The notes below the pieces were generated by a model. It saw only the letters and a list, made by a program, of their open reading frames with translations. It searched no databases and was not told the origin of the DNA. From Acholoe squamosa (Eukaryota > Annelida > Polychaeta > Phyllodocida > Polynoidae): DNA of 64,000 bases. Position 1 is the first letter of the stretch, and the number at the start of each line of letters is the position of its first letter. Below are positions 11,234 to 23,468 of the stretch, piece after piece. Position numbers and translations under genes: made by a program. The stretch lies in the NCBI GenBank assembly GCA_949317995.1, contig OX439045.1, positions 43,047,693 to 43,111,692 of the forward strand, read 5' to 3'.

Positions 11234-14165
11234 TGAGCATGAAGCTGGTAAAGTAGGAAGTAAAGCACATTCTGGTTTAGTTTGGACGATTATCTGTTTC
11301 TGGTTGGTTCAGTCTCAAGCAGAGGTGACACTTCACAAAATAGTATCCCAGGTACATACATTTTCTAGTCACTGATGGCTAACCATGAGAAGCTCTGAGC
11401 AGCATAAGGCTAAAGATTGCTAAATACGACTGTGGCCATGAAATTCAACATGACTGCAAACAATAGAGTGCAATTTAAGTAGAATTGATAAAAGCTGCAT
11501 ACGAGTATGGATTTACCTGGTCCCTATCACCGTCTAGCATATTGAGGCTGCTGCCCAAATAATACCCATATACACATAGACAGATGCATGAATTTTATCG
11601 GTTATCAGTGCAGAGAGATTTTTTGTGGTGTCCCTCTATCTAGCCACAGACTGTATAATAGGTAGCATAGCCACTTATGCAGAAAGAAGTTTGTGTTCTT
11701 GTTATTACTGTTTTCTCTCTGTCTGAAGGAGTTGTTATTGGCACCACCTAGTGGTGTGTAAACACAATAGGTGTGGGGGGGGGCAATAGCCCCTATGTCT
11801 CCCACATTTACCTCAGGTATAGAAGAAATACAACAGAAGCGCATGCGTTGTCAGTTATATATCAAGGTAATCCAGATGTGCACTATCTAAAGAGAAAAAG
11901 AAACTAAGTTCACGATAGGAAACAGCAAAAATGTTTGTTGATAGTACGTATGTGAGAAGTTATCAGAAAAGACGGAAAATAAACTTTAACACAAAACAAA
12001 AGACAAATTGAAATGTTGGGACATTTGTGCTTATAGTCGATGTGACGGTGTGCATTTATAGAGCTGTAGAATCTGTGTGAATGAAAAAAAAAAGATGAGA
12101 ATGCAGTTCCAGCTGTATAAAAAGGCAAGCTATACATGGACAAATTATCATCTATTTGTAAAATATAGAAAACACAGAGCTAATGCAGAAGGAAAACGAA
12201 AGGAAAAAAGTAACCGTTCGGGTAACGTACGCATGGAATATGGTATCACTTCACAAAATATATAGAAGTTAGCCTTTAGAAACGTACTTTACCCTAAGCA
12301 TAGTTAGCTTGCCTATTGTGAATGAATAAAATAAGATGACATGCTGTTACAGATGATGTTTTAATCATTTTAAGAGCTTGCAAGGTCTGGATACACTATA
12401 CTATATGTTTTCCTGATACTTGTCAGCACTATAGGCATAGGTTCACAAAGTATTCCACTCGCCCCCCCCCTCATGGAATGCCACTTTGAGACTAACAGCA
12501 GAAGAAATATTCGGTTTGGGAAAATCAAAAGGCTCAATATAATTATATCAATTTGATGTTGCATTGGAAAGAAAAGCCCTCGGACATCACTTTTTGACAA
12601 GGGTTTGGTGCTATATTGATAACGTCACAGTGGAGAATGGCATCTTGGAGAATAAAATTCATTTTCTACATTCCCCTGTGAAAAATGGGGCTTCCCCTTC
12701 AATTCTATAGTAATAAGGGGCATTCTCAACGAGAATGAATACTAGTGCACTATCCATGAATCATCCTTACTCTGTGAGATTGAATATAATGCATTAACAG
12801 ATTAATGGGGCGTTATTCGTCTGCATAGCATTGGTATATCATTAAGACAAATCGACAGGCATTATCGGTCAATGGACAGGCCGCAACCCTGCAGGCAGAA
12901 GCTAGAGCAATCAGACAGGCAGAACGTAAAGACATGGGTTTAGATTCTAAACACCTGTTCTGAGGGTGTAGGTCTATGTTATCAGAGAATGAATTCACCA
13001 AAGAGCAAACTAACCCAGACACTGAGGTCTGTTTATTCTTGTCAATCTGATCTATATTTACATGTTGAAAACTTTCTTTTCATCCAGTCGTCGACAGTCC
13101 CCCTGTCAGCAACGAGTCCTACTGATAGAAAATAATCACTTTAACCTGTAAACCCTGGATCGTAAACCCTTTAGGGGTACATAATGCCTCAAAATCTCTG
13201 GTCTTTTGTCTTCACAATGCTGCTCCATTGTGGTAGGGAATAACACACGCGCACTGCATTGCTGCATCGTGTGTACTCAATTGGTTGGATGTATAATACT
13301 CCAGTATGAGGCACTTCAAGGACTGATGAGATGAAAAGTAATTTGACAGCTGTTTGGAGAAGAACGGCTCCAGGTGAAGATAACCCGGGCCGTCAAAAAG
13401 GTGATTTTGAATGACGTGAGATGAAATATTATCCTAACACAAGTACTTTATTTACATGATGTCCTGATTGTTGCAAATGCCAATTTGCATTCGATTTAAA
13501 TGTCTGAAGGGCAAAAATATGAATGATGGATAGTTTTGAAGAGCTCGTTAATTCTTAGCATACTAATTCTAGTTTTATCTGTAACTAACAGAAGGCAAAG
13601 CTTCTAGTGCTTCAAAACGAACAAACATTGTAAGAAGAACTGCAGCTGAGGTTTCCAAGGTTCAAACATAGTTTTATACAATATCCGTTATAAATGTCTT
13701 AGCTCTTAAAAAGGGTTTGAAAAGTTTTCTTTTCAAAATGAAGAAAATCGGAAACTCAGATTAACAAAATGAGAGAAATAGCCTGGTGTCACAGTCGTTC
13801 CCTAAGGCAATCGTGACATACATGAAAATACCACACAGAGAATGAGTCTCCATGGTTCAGCCACTCACTGCGCATGCGCACACGCATGGCAGCCGTTTAT
13901 AAAGCAGCAGTTAGACTTCAAACAATCCTCTTGTCGTGCAGGATCCCTCCTCCAGGGGGAGCAGCGGACGGCCCTCAGGGCGGGGACTCATGCAGGCATG
14001 TCCAGATATGTTTTTATTAAGTGCAGTAAGAGGCAGAGGTAAATTAACCCTTTTAGGATTGTTTAATGCCTCAAAGTTAATCTATTTTTGTTTGGGTAAG
14101 CCCCCAATATCTAGCAGCTATTCGGGAAAAGTATCAACATGGTTTGGTCTGCATGTATTCAAGCT
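11234..14165. other. Unannotated sequence
   Basis: No gene is supported. Many short frames occur, none with recognisable domains. A palindromic NRF-1-like site lies at 13869-13880 with a TATA-like TTTATAAAGC about 27 bp after it. Confidence 0.4.
13869..13880. promoter_or_regulatory. Palindromic NRF-1-type site
   Basis: TGCGCATGCGCA is a perfect match to the symmetric NRF-1 consensus found in many animal core promoters. A TATA-like word (TTTATAAAGC) begins at about 13897 and a GC-rich stretch follows. No host exon can be assigned, so promoter use is inference. Confidence 0.25.
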
Positions 14166-14291
14166 ACATTAAAGCCTTGTATTCCATGCACCCTGACCAT
14201 TAAGCACACATTAAAGCCTTGTATTCCATGCACCCTGACCATTAAGCACACATTAAAGCCTTGTATTCCATGCACCCTAACCATTAAGCAC
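14166..14291 (+). repeat. Tandem repeat, 3 x 42 bp
   Basis: Three nearly identical 42-bp units begin ACATTAAAGCCTTG and contain TATTCCATGCACCC. The units differ by only a few bases, such as CCTGACC versus CCTAACC, which suggests recent duplication. Confidence 0.9.
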
Positions 14292-15732
14292 AAAGGCACT
14301 ATCATGATAGTTTTCACACTGCACTGCTCATACCAATCCTGCCACAGCCATGCATTGCGGCATCTGTATCGCCATCATAACTGGTTTTAAAAAAGGGCAG
14401 CTTTATCCATTTAATTATTAATGTATTCCCACTCCTACCACCTTATTCCATCCCATTACCTGCGCCTCCGGCCACAAACAAAAAAACCATCTTTATCTGC
14501 CAATGTCAGGAAATTGCAGCCAGAACAAACGCCTTTTTGCACCTTTTTATTCGTAGAAAATTCGCTTAACCATACTAGGACTGACCAGGGGTTTAATACC
14601 TTTGATCGTCATGATTCGTCAGGGCTGCATTCATGCGCCTTGACCACTCTTTGGGGTGATACACCCAAAAGGGTCAATGCGATGCACAATTACAGATCCA
14701 GTGAATCACTCTCCTGTGCTATGTTGGCGCATCACAGAAATAAAAGAACAGGGAGCCAAGCTTGAGGTGTTATTCTATCCTAAAATGGCCGATAAGTTCC
14801 TTAGGAGACACATTGCTGAGGGTGGAAAGGAAGTGCATTTTTTGCTCCCCAGTGATCACTAGGTGGAAAAAGAGCGGCGGAAATTCAGCTGCGAAATAAT
14901 TTCATTTTAATGTACTTTGGGGGTTTGGAGGTGCCAACACCAATTTTGGAATTAGTGGTTCACACGTTGCTGTTGCCCCTGTCTGCAGGTGCTGTGAAAA
15001 CATACTCATAGTCCTGATGTATCAGGCCATGGTTATCTGTAGTTTGTGGTATATCCGACGTTATACTGAAAACAACCGAATTACAAACCCAATCTGGCCC
15101 CTCATCCCGTGTGTATGAAATGACTATGGAGATTAATGTAACGGCATCAAATAGTTTCATTGTAACAGACCTATATGCCTCAGCGCAGTCCCCTATCGAT
15201 TTGTGAGAGCCATTATTGAACCTGATTATTGTATCAGCTTCCTGCATCTACAGGAGGCTTCTGGGTAATGTTACCCGCAGTGACCTTCATCCTGACCTTA
15301 ACCAGACCATAAGCATGCTGGGAAGGGCTGCGTCTTCCGGTGACGTCATGGCATCCCATAAATCCCTGTTTCTAATCGGATTACTTTGCTGATTTCCCGA
15401 CATGCTGCGGGGTGCGTCCATAAAGTTATTTTTGCATGCGTATACAGCTGGCTTTAAATTAGGATTTAGTAACGGGGCCTTGAACATGGATGAGGGACTC
15501 TACAGACGCACCACTGACCCGGATCTTCATCAGTGGCCATCCCTTCTCCTAGAGGTGTCACAGTAGTATTCCGGCCCAGTAAACCTAGGACAGCTCTAAA
15601 TAGTCCCAACTAAAAACAGTGTTTTGCTTTGTATAATCAGTGCCAGAGGACCTTATTTTTATCCCAGATTATTAATTTTGGTACCAGAAGAAAGGTAACG
15701 ATTTGAGGGGAAAAAGTTGCAAATGATTTTTG
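14292..15732. other. Unannotated sequence with one protein-like frame
   Basis: No gene is supported. A 95-codon minus-strand frame (15247-14960), preceded by CTCCTGTAG as a possible splice acceptor, is the most protein-like stretch. It matches no family I recognise and may be chance. Confidence 0.3.
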
Positions 15733-15841
15733 GTCACCATGGAAACCTATTTTGTCAGAGAGGGGTCCAAGGTCACATTTGTGACTTGTTAGGGGCGCCT
15801 GTATCATTTAATTTATTGAACATGGTGGTTTCCATGGCAAC
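15733..15841. promoter_or_regulatory. Pair of X-box-like motifs
   Basis: GTCACCATGGAAAC (15733-15746) and GTTTCCATGGCAAC (15828-15841) are inverted relative to each other and close to the symmetric RFX X-box GTTGCCATGGCAAC. They may be regulatory or the arms of a decayed inverted repeat. Confidence 0.25.
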
Positions 15842-16075
15842 TGGTGCAAAAACAGATCTGACTCTGTTATGGTTGACCATGCTAAAAAAATCAAGAATGA
15901 CTTCAGCTTTAATTTAAGCCTTTATTTATGAACGCCATCAAATTAGAACCCGATTGACGCCAGTTTTATGATGGAAGATTGGGGGGGGGGAATCAGAACG
16001 TCCTTGGCCCTATTAGTACCGTGACACCTAGAGGTCTGATCCATCTTGAAAAAATAAACCTCCTTATAACTACTA

Positions 16076-16318
16076 GTGTCCCTCAGTCCTTTTGCTTTCC
16101 CAATGCCCTGCCTTATTCTTCCAGTATTTCATTCAACCCCCTTCTCCCCCATTAAATTAATTTCTTTACATCCTGCCTTTAGCTTTTCCTCGCTTCCTCC
16201 ATCACCCCTGCTTTCTCCTTTCCAACATATTTTTCTCGCTCCCTCTCTTTCCCTTCCTGCATCCTCCATCCCTCACAACCTACACCCTTCCTCACACCCC
16301 TGAGCCCCCGGCCCCCCT
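16076..16318 (+). repeat. Pyrimidine-rich low-complexity tract
   Basis: About 240 bp of almost continuous C/T, with TCCC, CCTT and TTTCC runs. The apparent plus-strand frame across it is compositional. Confidence 0.7.
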
Positions 16319-17578
16319 CCACCCTATATCTATCTACATGGCAGTAGTAAGCTGTTAGTCACCCAGCTTTCCTGATGGAAAGGGCGCCGATTTACGCGTG
16401 GGGTGGCTAGAGGGGGCGACGTCGTCGCGTCATATCGGACAGGGTGATAGGACGACATCGATTTGTTGCCGACGTCGGCATTCTTCCCGACAAGTGCCGA
16501 ACTGAGGAGGCTGGCTCTTATCGGCAAAAGGGTCAGGCGGCGCTGGATTGGGGAGGGGGGGGGCAGAAATCTCTGGATGGGGGAGAAGCCGCACGGGTGG
16601 TGTGATACCAAGTAATATCAAGTATTGGTGTTGGTGTGGGTCGGAAAAGGCAGACTTCAGTGATAGGACTGGATCGGTAGGAACAATAATTAGTAAAATG
16701 TGCATCAAGCTCATACAATACACTTAAAATTAAAGACACTCCGACAATGTCCGACAATATTGCTCAATACGGAGGGTAGTAGTATATGGAAAGTTGAAGG
16801 CAGAGAGATCTGGGGCCTTGACACATGAGGGCCATACGGTTGCTTTCTCTAAAATGTGCCGCGACGCACATGATACTTTACTAATAAATCCATATGCACT
16901 TGAATTTTAAGCTAAAATGATGATAGCATAAGACAATGATCATTGCCACACCCTATCAATATGGAGCCGCTGGAAAATGTTCTGTGCAATGCTAGAATGA
17001 CTCAGTGTAATAAAGGGGGTGGGGGGAAAGTGCGTGCGGTATTGGCATTTCTGCAATACATTAACAACCATTGTAATATGATATATATAATACTATGAGC
17101 AGGGACTGATACACTCTTGAAGGGTTGGCATGATGCAACAATGTAGAGACATAGAGATCCTTGAAGGTAGCATTATTCACAAACATTAACCACGGCTAGA
17201 ATGAACAGTAGTTGACACTAACCCGAAACAAACCATGATAGCAAGTTGACTCTTATCCTTTACCATAGCGGACAGTGGGCTGCGCATCTCCGCCTTAGTA
17301 TCAACCTCCCCTGTCACACTGCAGTCCCGCCGTCTGGTGTATAGACAAAGTAGTACCTTTCTTCTCGGACGACGAAACCTGACCAATCATAATATGGCCA
17401 TTTTGAGAGAAAATAGGCTTTAATTCATCTTTTGAAACATGGAGGGAGTAAGAAGAAGGCCTGATCTTTGTTGTGTGAACCTGAGGAGGCACCAAATTCT
17501 CTATAAATGGTGGATATTGAATGTTATTCTTGGTGGACCGCACAGAGTATTGAGAAACAATAAATCCAATATGGCGGA
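16319..17578. other. Unannotated sequence with a GC-rich island
   Basis: A locally GC- and CpG-rich segment at 16370-16570 contains several GTCGGC/GCCGAC and ACGTCG words. No gene or bounded element is recognised. The rest is AT-rich. Confidence 0.35.
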
Positions 17579-17630
17579 ATGGCTTCCTCCTCGTCCGCCC
17601 GACTAGCACAGGAAATCATTGTTTTTAAAG
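17579..17630 (+). CDS. Possible first coding exon (speculative)
   Basis: An ATG in good Kozak context (GGAATGG) opens a 17-codon frame reading MASSSSARLAQEIIVFK. It ends at AAAG directly before GTAAAT, a plausible splice donor. The sequence just upstream, CCAATATGGCGGA, contains a strong YY1-type AATATGGCGG, a motif often found at animal transcription starts. The following intronic sequence soon enters a palindromic MITE. No later exon was found, and the protein is not recognised. A minus-strand frame over the same bases (17609-17301) lacks an ATG start. Confidence 0.22.
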
Positions 17631-17679
17631 GTAAATACTTAATATATGGAGGGTACCATGGTATAAAGAGCACATATGT

Positions 17680-17795
17680 AAGCTTTATTGATCCACTCGT
17701 TGACTTTAGGCACTATAGATACAATGAACTCGGGTGCATAACACCCTCGTTCATTGTATCTGTGCCTAAAGTCAACTCGTGGATCAATAAAGCTT
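17680..17795. mobile_element. Palindromic hairpin MITE
   Basis: The two halves are near-perfect reverse complements: AAGCTTTATTGATCCACTCG opens the left arm and CGTGGATCAATAAAGCTT closes the right arm. The match continues through GTTGACTTTAGGCAC to a small loop near CATAAC. The ~116-bp hairpin has arms of about 55 bp. Weaker similarity of the outer flanks suggests the original element was longer. Superfamily is unknown. Confidence 0.7.
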
Positions 17796-20700
17796 ATATA
17801 TCCTGTTACCATATACTCTTACACTGTGCGCTATTAGATGTCATAGTCTGAACATGTATGTAGAGGTAATCTAATTATACTTCCCTGCCATCTCTATTTT
17901 AACCCTTCGGGAGCCATATACAAATATAGTATGTATGCATCCTTGTCACGATGTACGTACACTGTAGTGCCAAGCATAGGCCTAATTACACAGGTAACTC
18001 GCTAGCGATGCATTCATACATCATGTTGAACCTTCCATTTTGTATTGTGGTGCAGCAATGTTGTGCTGGCGACTTACTTTGATCGTACGATGCCCATTGT
18101 GGCATCCTCCCATTCTTAAAGGGTTAAAAGCGCCACAGTACTGTAAACATGACACACAACCTCATGACGCCACATCTTTGATGCCGGCATGCCTCAGTAC
18201 CTCTCAAACAGCTTACAAGATGACGCCACTTCACCTGGGCACGTGACCAGGGAATGGGGTCAACACGCAGCCTGTCAAATGGCTAGTGTCTGTACATTAC
18301 CTGTGGGCCAATAAATGCAAAGGGGCTCAACTGTAATCTTCTCCCTCTGGTATCTGACAAAATTTTATCACTAGGAGTTAGTTATTAACTTACGTTAAAA
18401 CTATAGTAAAGCCTACCAACAAAGCCAGTGTTTGATTGGTTCAGGTTTATGTCAGCATAATAATAGTAACATTTTCTAGAGGAGGTCTACAGCATAATGC
18501 AGTGGGGCTTACAACATCAGGTGGGAGCTAATGATGAGCAGATAGCAACCTGTTGTTTACCAATAATAGGCTGGGCGTGGGGAGCAGCTCGTGTGGTATG
18601 CCATGCCCCCGGGGTAGGGTGGGTCGAGCAGCTCATCTTGGGGGTTTTGAGGGGGAGGGGAGAGAAAAAGCAGGGGAATAAAGAACACATTGGGATGGTC
18701 CATTGAGGAGGGGTGGGCCGAAGAGGGAGTGGGAACCATGGGGGAATTGGGGAAGGTGAGTGAGGGACCGGTAGGTGTGTGGTGGGGGGAGGGGCTAATG
18801 GGTACAACATTTTGGAACAATTGGAGGGTAATTGTTGATCACCTTATGGACATGCTTTGGGGTTTCTTAAGAACTTAGCAGGGTCAATTAAGTCACAAAA
18901 ATAAGCTTCTTATTACTGCCATTGCAGATTTCAGTGTAGGTGAATATGACACTATAACAAGCTCCTGGGTAATCTAGGAGCACTAGACTTCAGCAGTTAA
19001 AAAAGTGCTTCAGTGGTGATAAGACATAGTGGAAACCCCACTGAGTAAATGAGATGGCCACGAGACACTGAATATCTATCACAACTGGATCCAAAGCCTT
19101 ACAAGGTGACGGAGTGCGTTCTAGGTATCATGATGCATTCACACATTCCTGGTGAGTTAAGCGTCTCCATGTCGTGTGTCTGCCATACAGGGTTAATAGA
19201 TGTGTAAGCATACTGCAGAAATTTAATACCAATGAGTTACTCGCTGGTATCATTGCATTGATCACACCATGCCTCGAGGCATCATGCCTTCCTTAAAGTG
19301 TTTGCCAGGAAAGGAGCTAGTTGGTGTAGCGGGGGAATGGGAAGGGGAAATAAATGAGGGGACACAGCAAGCCATGTTGGTTGGAAGTTAGCTGAGAACT
19401 GGGGGAGGGGGCAGGTAGGGTGGGGGATGCCGAGCTGAAATAATGGCAGTGGATGGGTAGGCAAACGGGTAGAGTGATGTATGTGACAAGGGAAAGGTAG
19501 ATGGGTGATACTAGGGGATACCAGGGTATTGGAGAAAGGCAATTGCGGGTCGGGGATAGGCAGGTTTAGCATTGGATGGGCGCACTGAAAGGAGGAATTA
19601 ATGAGAGAAATCTTTTTGGTGGAGTTTCCCTAATGCATTTAATTGCTATTCTGCAAGAATTTAGGAGTTCAACTGACATAGAGGTGGTTTACTAGAGAGT
19701 ATGAATTCATAAATTGGGACAGGGGCAGGTTGTCTGGGATAGACGTGGGTGTGCATGGGTTTGGGTAGAACTAGGGGAGGGGGTTGGCAAGAGGGACTGG
19801 AGAAAGAGGGGTGATGGGGGTGGTGGAGGGGAAATTGCCTGCGGGGTAAGAGAATACATTAAACCTTCAATGGGGCCATTTCTGTGCCAATGAAGCATGA
19901 CAGGAGGCTGGGGAGTGGGGTGGGCACACATGCAGGAGCACTGGGTTTGTTAATGGGTGTTTGTTATTAACCCTTTAACGTCTGTTGGTAAACTAGAGGC
20001 ACCACACCAGTAATTATCAAGAAAGGTTGCAGGTTTCAACTAGGATTAGGTCTACCCCCTATGCTAGGCTACCAAGATGTCATAGGGACTGACTGCAGAG
20101 GCAGTCAAATGCTGTACGCAGATGGAGGTGTGAGTAGTTACTCAGAACATTAAATTTTGAGAAATGCAAAGAGTCTTATAACACTCCACTCCACTAGCCA
20201 CATTAACGATGCGGAGATTTATGCATCGGTGTATTGTGGCCTTTTTTACGGGGCTGTATGATTCCAAGAGAAAATGTGAATTTATCAGGGTATTGTGTCC
20301 CTGAGACGCTGACATGATACACCAAAGAAGCTACTGTTAGGTTATCACAGTGTTCTAGAGTATCATAAAAAAAAGGAATCTGACGTGTTAAGCGTCCTAC
20401 AATAGTGATACCGATATACAATTATTCTTCATTTCAATGACTTCATCATATAAACACATGTAGCTGTAAGATCCCCTAACTGAAAGAAAATTAGAGCACA
20501 TAATCAGTGATAACCGCCCAATGAGCAGACACCCAATGCGTGCAGACACCTCACCTACCCCTCCCCCTGCCACTGATTACTCCCATTTCGTGTCAGCACA
20601 CACACCTTGGCAAGTCATGACCCGAACTGAATTGAAAAGGTCTAAATTCGATTTTGAATTACAAATTGATTGACAAAAGGTCAATGGGGATTAATTAAAG

Positions 20701-21214
20701 CCTGTTTGCGTCTGTGGGACCTGAGTGGTAATGCGGGTTTAAATGTAAGGTATTCATTTGGTGATCTGTCTCAATATCAGACAGATCTCTTATTTGTTCG
20801 TAAGCCGTTGCTATTTCTATGTTGTGGTGTGTATATCACATCTAGTGAGAGCTAAGATCTAAAATTTTGGACATGTTTGGAAGCCTAAAATCGACTTTAG
20901 TGCTCTATCGCGAATGATTTCATGGTTATCTATTATGTGTGTCTGAATCTTAAATATGACCTTCATCTGGCGCTGCCCACTTTTTGTTGATTGGGTAACC
21001 CTTTTGGGGCTGTAAGGTGCATCAAGACGCTGTGACCAACCCTTTCATATAATTGTATAGGAAGGCAACCCTGGAGGTTAATTCATCTAAACTGCAGTCA
21101 GTCACCATGTTAAGCTATTGGGTTGATCAGTTGTTGCTACATTCCCAATCCGTTCGTAATGATGAGATACATGGTGCTTCATTGCCAGTGATTGCTGCAT
21201 CATTAAAAGGCTTA
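17796..21214. other. Unannotated sequence with G-rich tracts
   Basis: No gene is supported. Plus-strand G-rich low-complexity tracts lie at about 18590-18800, 19320-19560 and 19725-19930. They create spurious proline-rich minus-strand frames. Copies of the short GCATCATGCCAACC-type repeat occur near 18005 and 19240. Confidence 0.4.
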
Positions 21215-21330
21215 GCAGAGTTGGGCCATTTCTATGACTGTAACTAAATGTCTGTGGGCTGAGTTTGGCAAAGTTGGGCTATTCCTGTGAATAGTAACTA
21301 AGTATCTATGAGCCCAGCTTGACGGGGCTT
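21215..21330 (+). repeat. Degenerate direct duplication (~58 bp x 2)
   Basis: Two adjacent related units contain GTTGGGC, ATTNCTNTGA, GTAACTAA and the CTGTGGGCTGAG or CTATGAGCCCAG variant. The copies are diverged. Confidence 0.6.
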
Positions 21331-21474
21331 ACCGTTATGAGTCCGGCTGGAGGTCTGATATGGTCCGGCAGGCGCCCACCCCACCAGGGCAGACATCTAA
21401 ATAGTCTGTCTGCTACCTTCTGGTAGGGTGAGAGTAAAAGGAGTTACGAGGATAGCCCTGCCATAATAGTCTGG

Positions 21475-21590
21475 AGTGAGTGAGTAATAGATGTTTTACG
21501 CCATTTCGACAGCTAAGGTCATATTCATGGTGTGAACTACATTACACAATTTCACAGAGGAATGTGTCAGTGCCTGCGCATATGTGCACC
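21475..21590 (-). mobile_element. Short retroposon with (ACTC)n tail, copy 1
   Basis: The reverse complement closely matches 33299-33417. It starts GGTGCACATATGCGC, contains GAAATTGTGTAATG and GACCTTAGCTGTCGAAATGG, and ends in a short ACTCACTC tail (plus-strand GAGTGAGTGAG). No clear target duplication is visible for this copy. There is no coding capacity. Confidence 0.7.
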
Positions 21591-21785
21591 ACACACATCT
21601 GAGGGGATAGGAAAGATGAGATATAGACCCTTTTAAGAGGGCTAGGGAAGCCCGCCATTATAGTCTGCCATTTCAGTCTGGCACTTACTATAGTTGACAC
21701 TATGTTATGGCTTGTGTCAACCATTATAGCGATTCAAATAAGCTCTGTCCTCTTGGGAACTATATAATTATTTCTTAGAAACAAG

Positions 21786-22158
21786 TTAGATAGTTTCTGA
21801 ATAGAGTTCTACTAGTATCCATGAACTGGCTGCCACCGAGTGGTCTCTTATGCCAAGCCCTTGGGATGAGCCCTTAGGATCATCATGACACCAGAAAAAA
21901 TAGATTCGTGCAGCATACAAGGAAGGTGTAGTAAATTTAGCAACCATATTATGTTCTTTTAAAACAGAAAAGAATTTGCAGCGCCTGCAGCAGCAAGCCA
22001 ACCCAGCATGCTCCTCCACGTTGTGTTGGTCAGAGTGTAGTCCCCTGGTGGCCTGCTGTCTACATAATTGATATTATATACTTATCTGGGCTCAGGGGAG
22101 GCCTTGTGGGCAGCGCCAGATGAAGGAGTGGCCACTGCAGGCAGGAAAAATGAACTCT
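21786..22158. other. Unannotated sequence
   Basis: No supportable gene or element. Confidence 0.4.
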
Positions 22159-22316
22159 AACACACACTGACAACCCCTCACACTATTCCACCCACCTTTA
22201 CTCACCATCAGACATACTGGCAACCTTCATATTATTCCATTCACCTTCACGCACCATCACACACGCTGACAGCCCTTACATATTCATCCCATCTTTACAT
22301 ACCATCCCAGATGGAG
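22159..22316 (+). repeat. Degenerate ~55-bp tandem repeat, block 1
   Basis: Units follow the pattern CACACTGACAACCCCTCACA, then CTATTCCACCCACCTTTACTC, then ACCATCACAC, repeated about three times with substitutions. A second block of the same repeat lies at 23035-23210. Confidence 0.65.
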
Positions 22317-22439
22317 TAGGTTAAGTCTATGACTTAAAAGACCTGAGGTGTTAATGTAGATTTCAATGCTATTTTCAATTCAATTTTCAATATTCGATCA
22401 CATTAATTATTTGAAAGCATGCCACTTGGGTTTGGCAAG

Positions 22440-22710
22440 GATTTAATCTGAAAGCTATGTGAGAGTGTTGAGCCGTGACAAGGCAGTACACACAGGCCAC
22501 ATGGACCTGGGATCTAGTACAAGTATATAATTCAATCTGATAGCTATGTGAGAGTGCTGAGCCGTGACCAAGCAATAGACATGGCCCAGATGGACTTAGT
22601 GTGAAGTATAAGTATATAATTCAATCTGATCACTCCTTAGGAGTGCTGATCCATGGCCAGACAGTAGACGCAGCCCATACAGACCTGGGACATAGTACAA
22701 GTATGGCTAT
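22440..22710 (+). repeat. Tandem repeat, ~3 x 95 bp
   Basis: Three diverged units each contain TCAATCTGA, GAGAGTGNTGAGCCGTG, CAGTAGACNCAGCCC, GACCTGGGA and AGTACAAGTATA. The third is the most diverged. Confidence 0.75.
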
Positions 22711-23034
22711 GGGTAGACCTGCCATAAATCGCCCTCGACTGTGCACAATACCAATACAATTTACAAATTATTTCATGGTAATATGTGTAAAATACCACTA
22801 TGATTTAAAAATCAATCCATAGTTACTTGAAATGGCCAACCTAACTTCAATATGCGTACAATATGTATATAATAGCATTGTAAATTAGACACTCATTCCA
22901 AAGCAAATCACCATGGTCGATTCATAGGTCAACATTACCCTTTTCAGCAAAAAAACTTAGGCGAAAAGGTGCCTAGACATAAAGCTAGACCCGAGGTCGA
23001 ACTTCGGGTGTAATAATGACACTTATTACATATT

Positions 23035-23210
23035 TCACACAAATTTCTACACACTATCACACATGCTGACGCCCCTGACACTATTCCACCCACCTGTTCA
23101 CACACCATCACACACACTGACTAGATACCCCTCACACTGTTTCCATTCACCTTTACACAGCGCTCACAGGCATTGACTCCCCTCACAATATGTCGCCCAC
23201 ATTTGAGCAT
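23035..23210 (+). repeat. Degenerate ~55-bp tandem repeat, block 2
   Basis: The same CACACTGACNCCCCTCACAC and TATTCCACCCACC pattern as 22159-22316, again about three units, separated from block 1 by 0.7 kb. Confidence 0.65.
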
Positions 23211-23468
23211 TATGCAGATACATCATACAACAAAGTAAAATCACTTATGATATGAACCACTGACATGAAACATACAATACACTTTTCCTGTAGGTGAACT
23301 CCATGGTCAGATAGGTGTCACTACACTGCATGCATAGGTTGTGTCTGGTTCTCAAGTCTAGGCATCAGTCTTGTTCCCAGGCATGTAGGTCAGTAAGGGG
23401 GATACGAAATCTTTATAAAAAAAAATCCTCTGAGGTGAAACTGAAGAAGTTTTATGGCAAATCCTCCA

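Noticed and set aside
16330..16757. Three overlapping minus-strand frames of 74-97 codons
   Set aside because: Overlapping frames over a GC-rich, proline-coding patch with no recognisable domain.
17301..17609. 102-codon minus-strand frame overlapping the candidate exon
   Set aside because: It has no ATG start (begins GTG), matches no family I know, and conflicts with the better supported plus-strand exon candidate.
18497..18878. Several 60-97-codon frames, proline-rich on the minus strand
   Set aside because: They come from a G-rich tract and show no conserved pattern.
22159..23210. CRISPR-like spaced repeats
   Set aside because: The repeats are degenerate, directly adjacent and eukaryotic in context; there are no unique spacers or cas genes.
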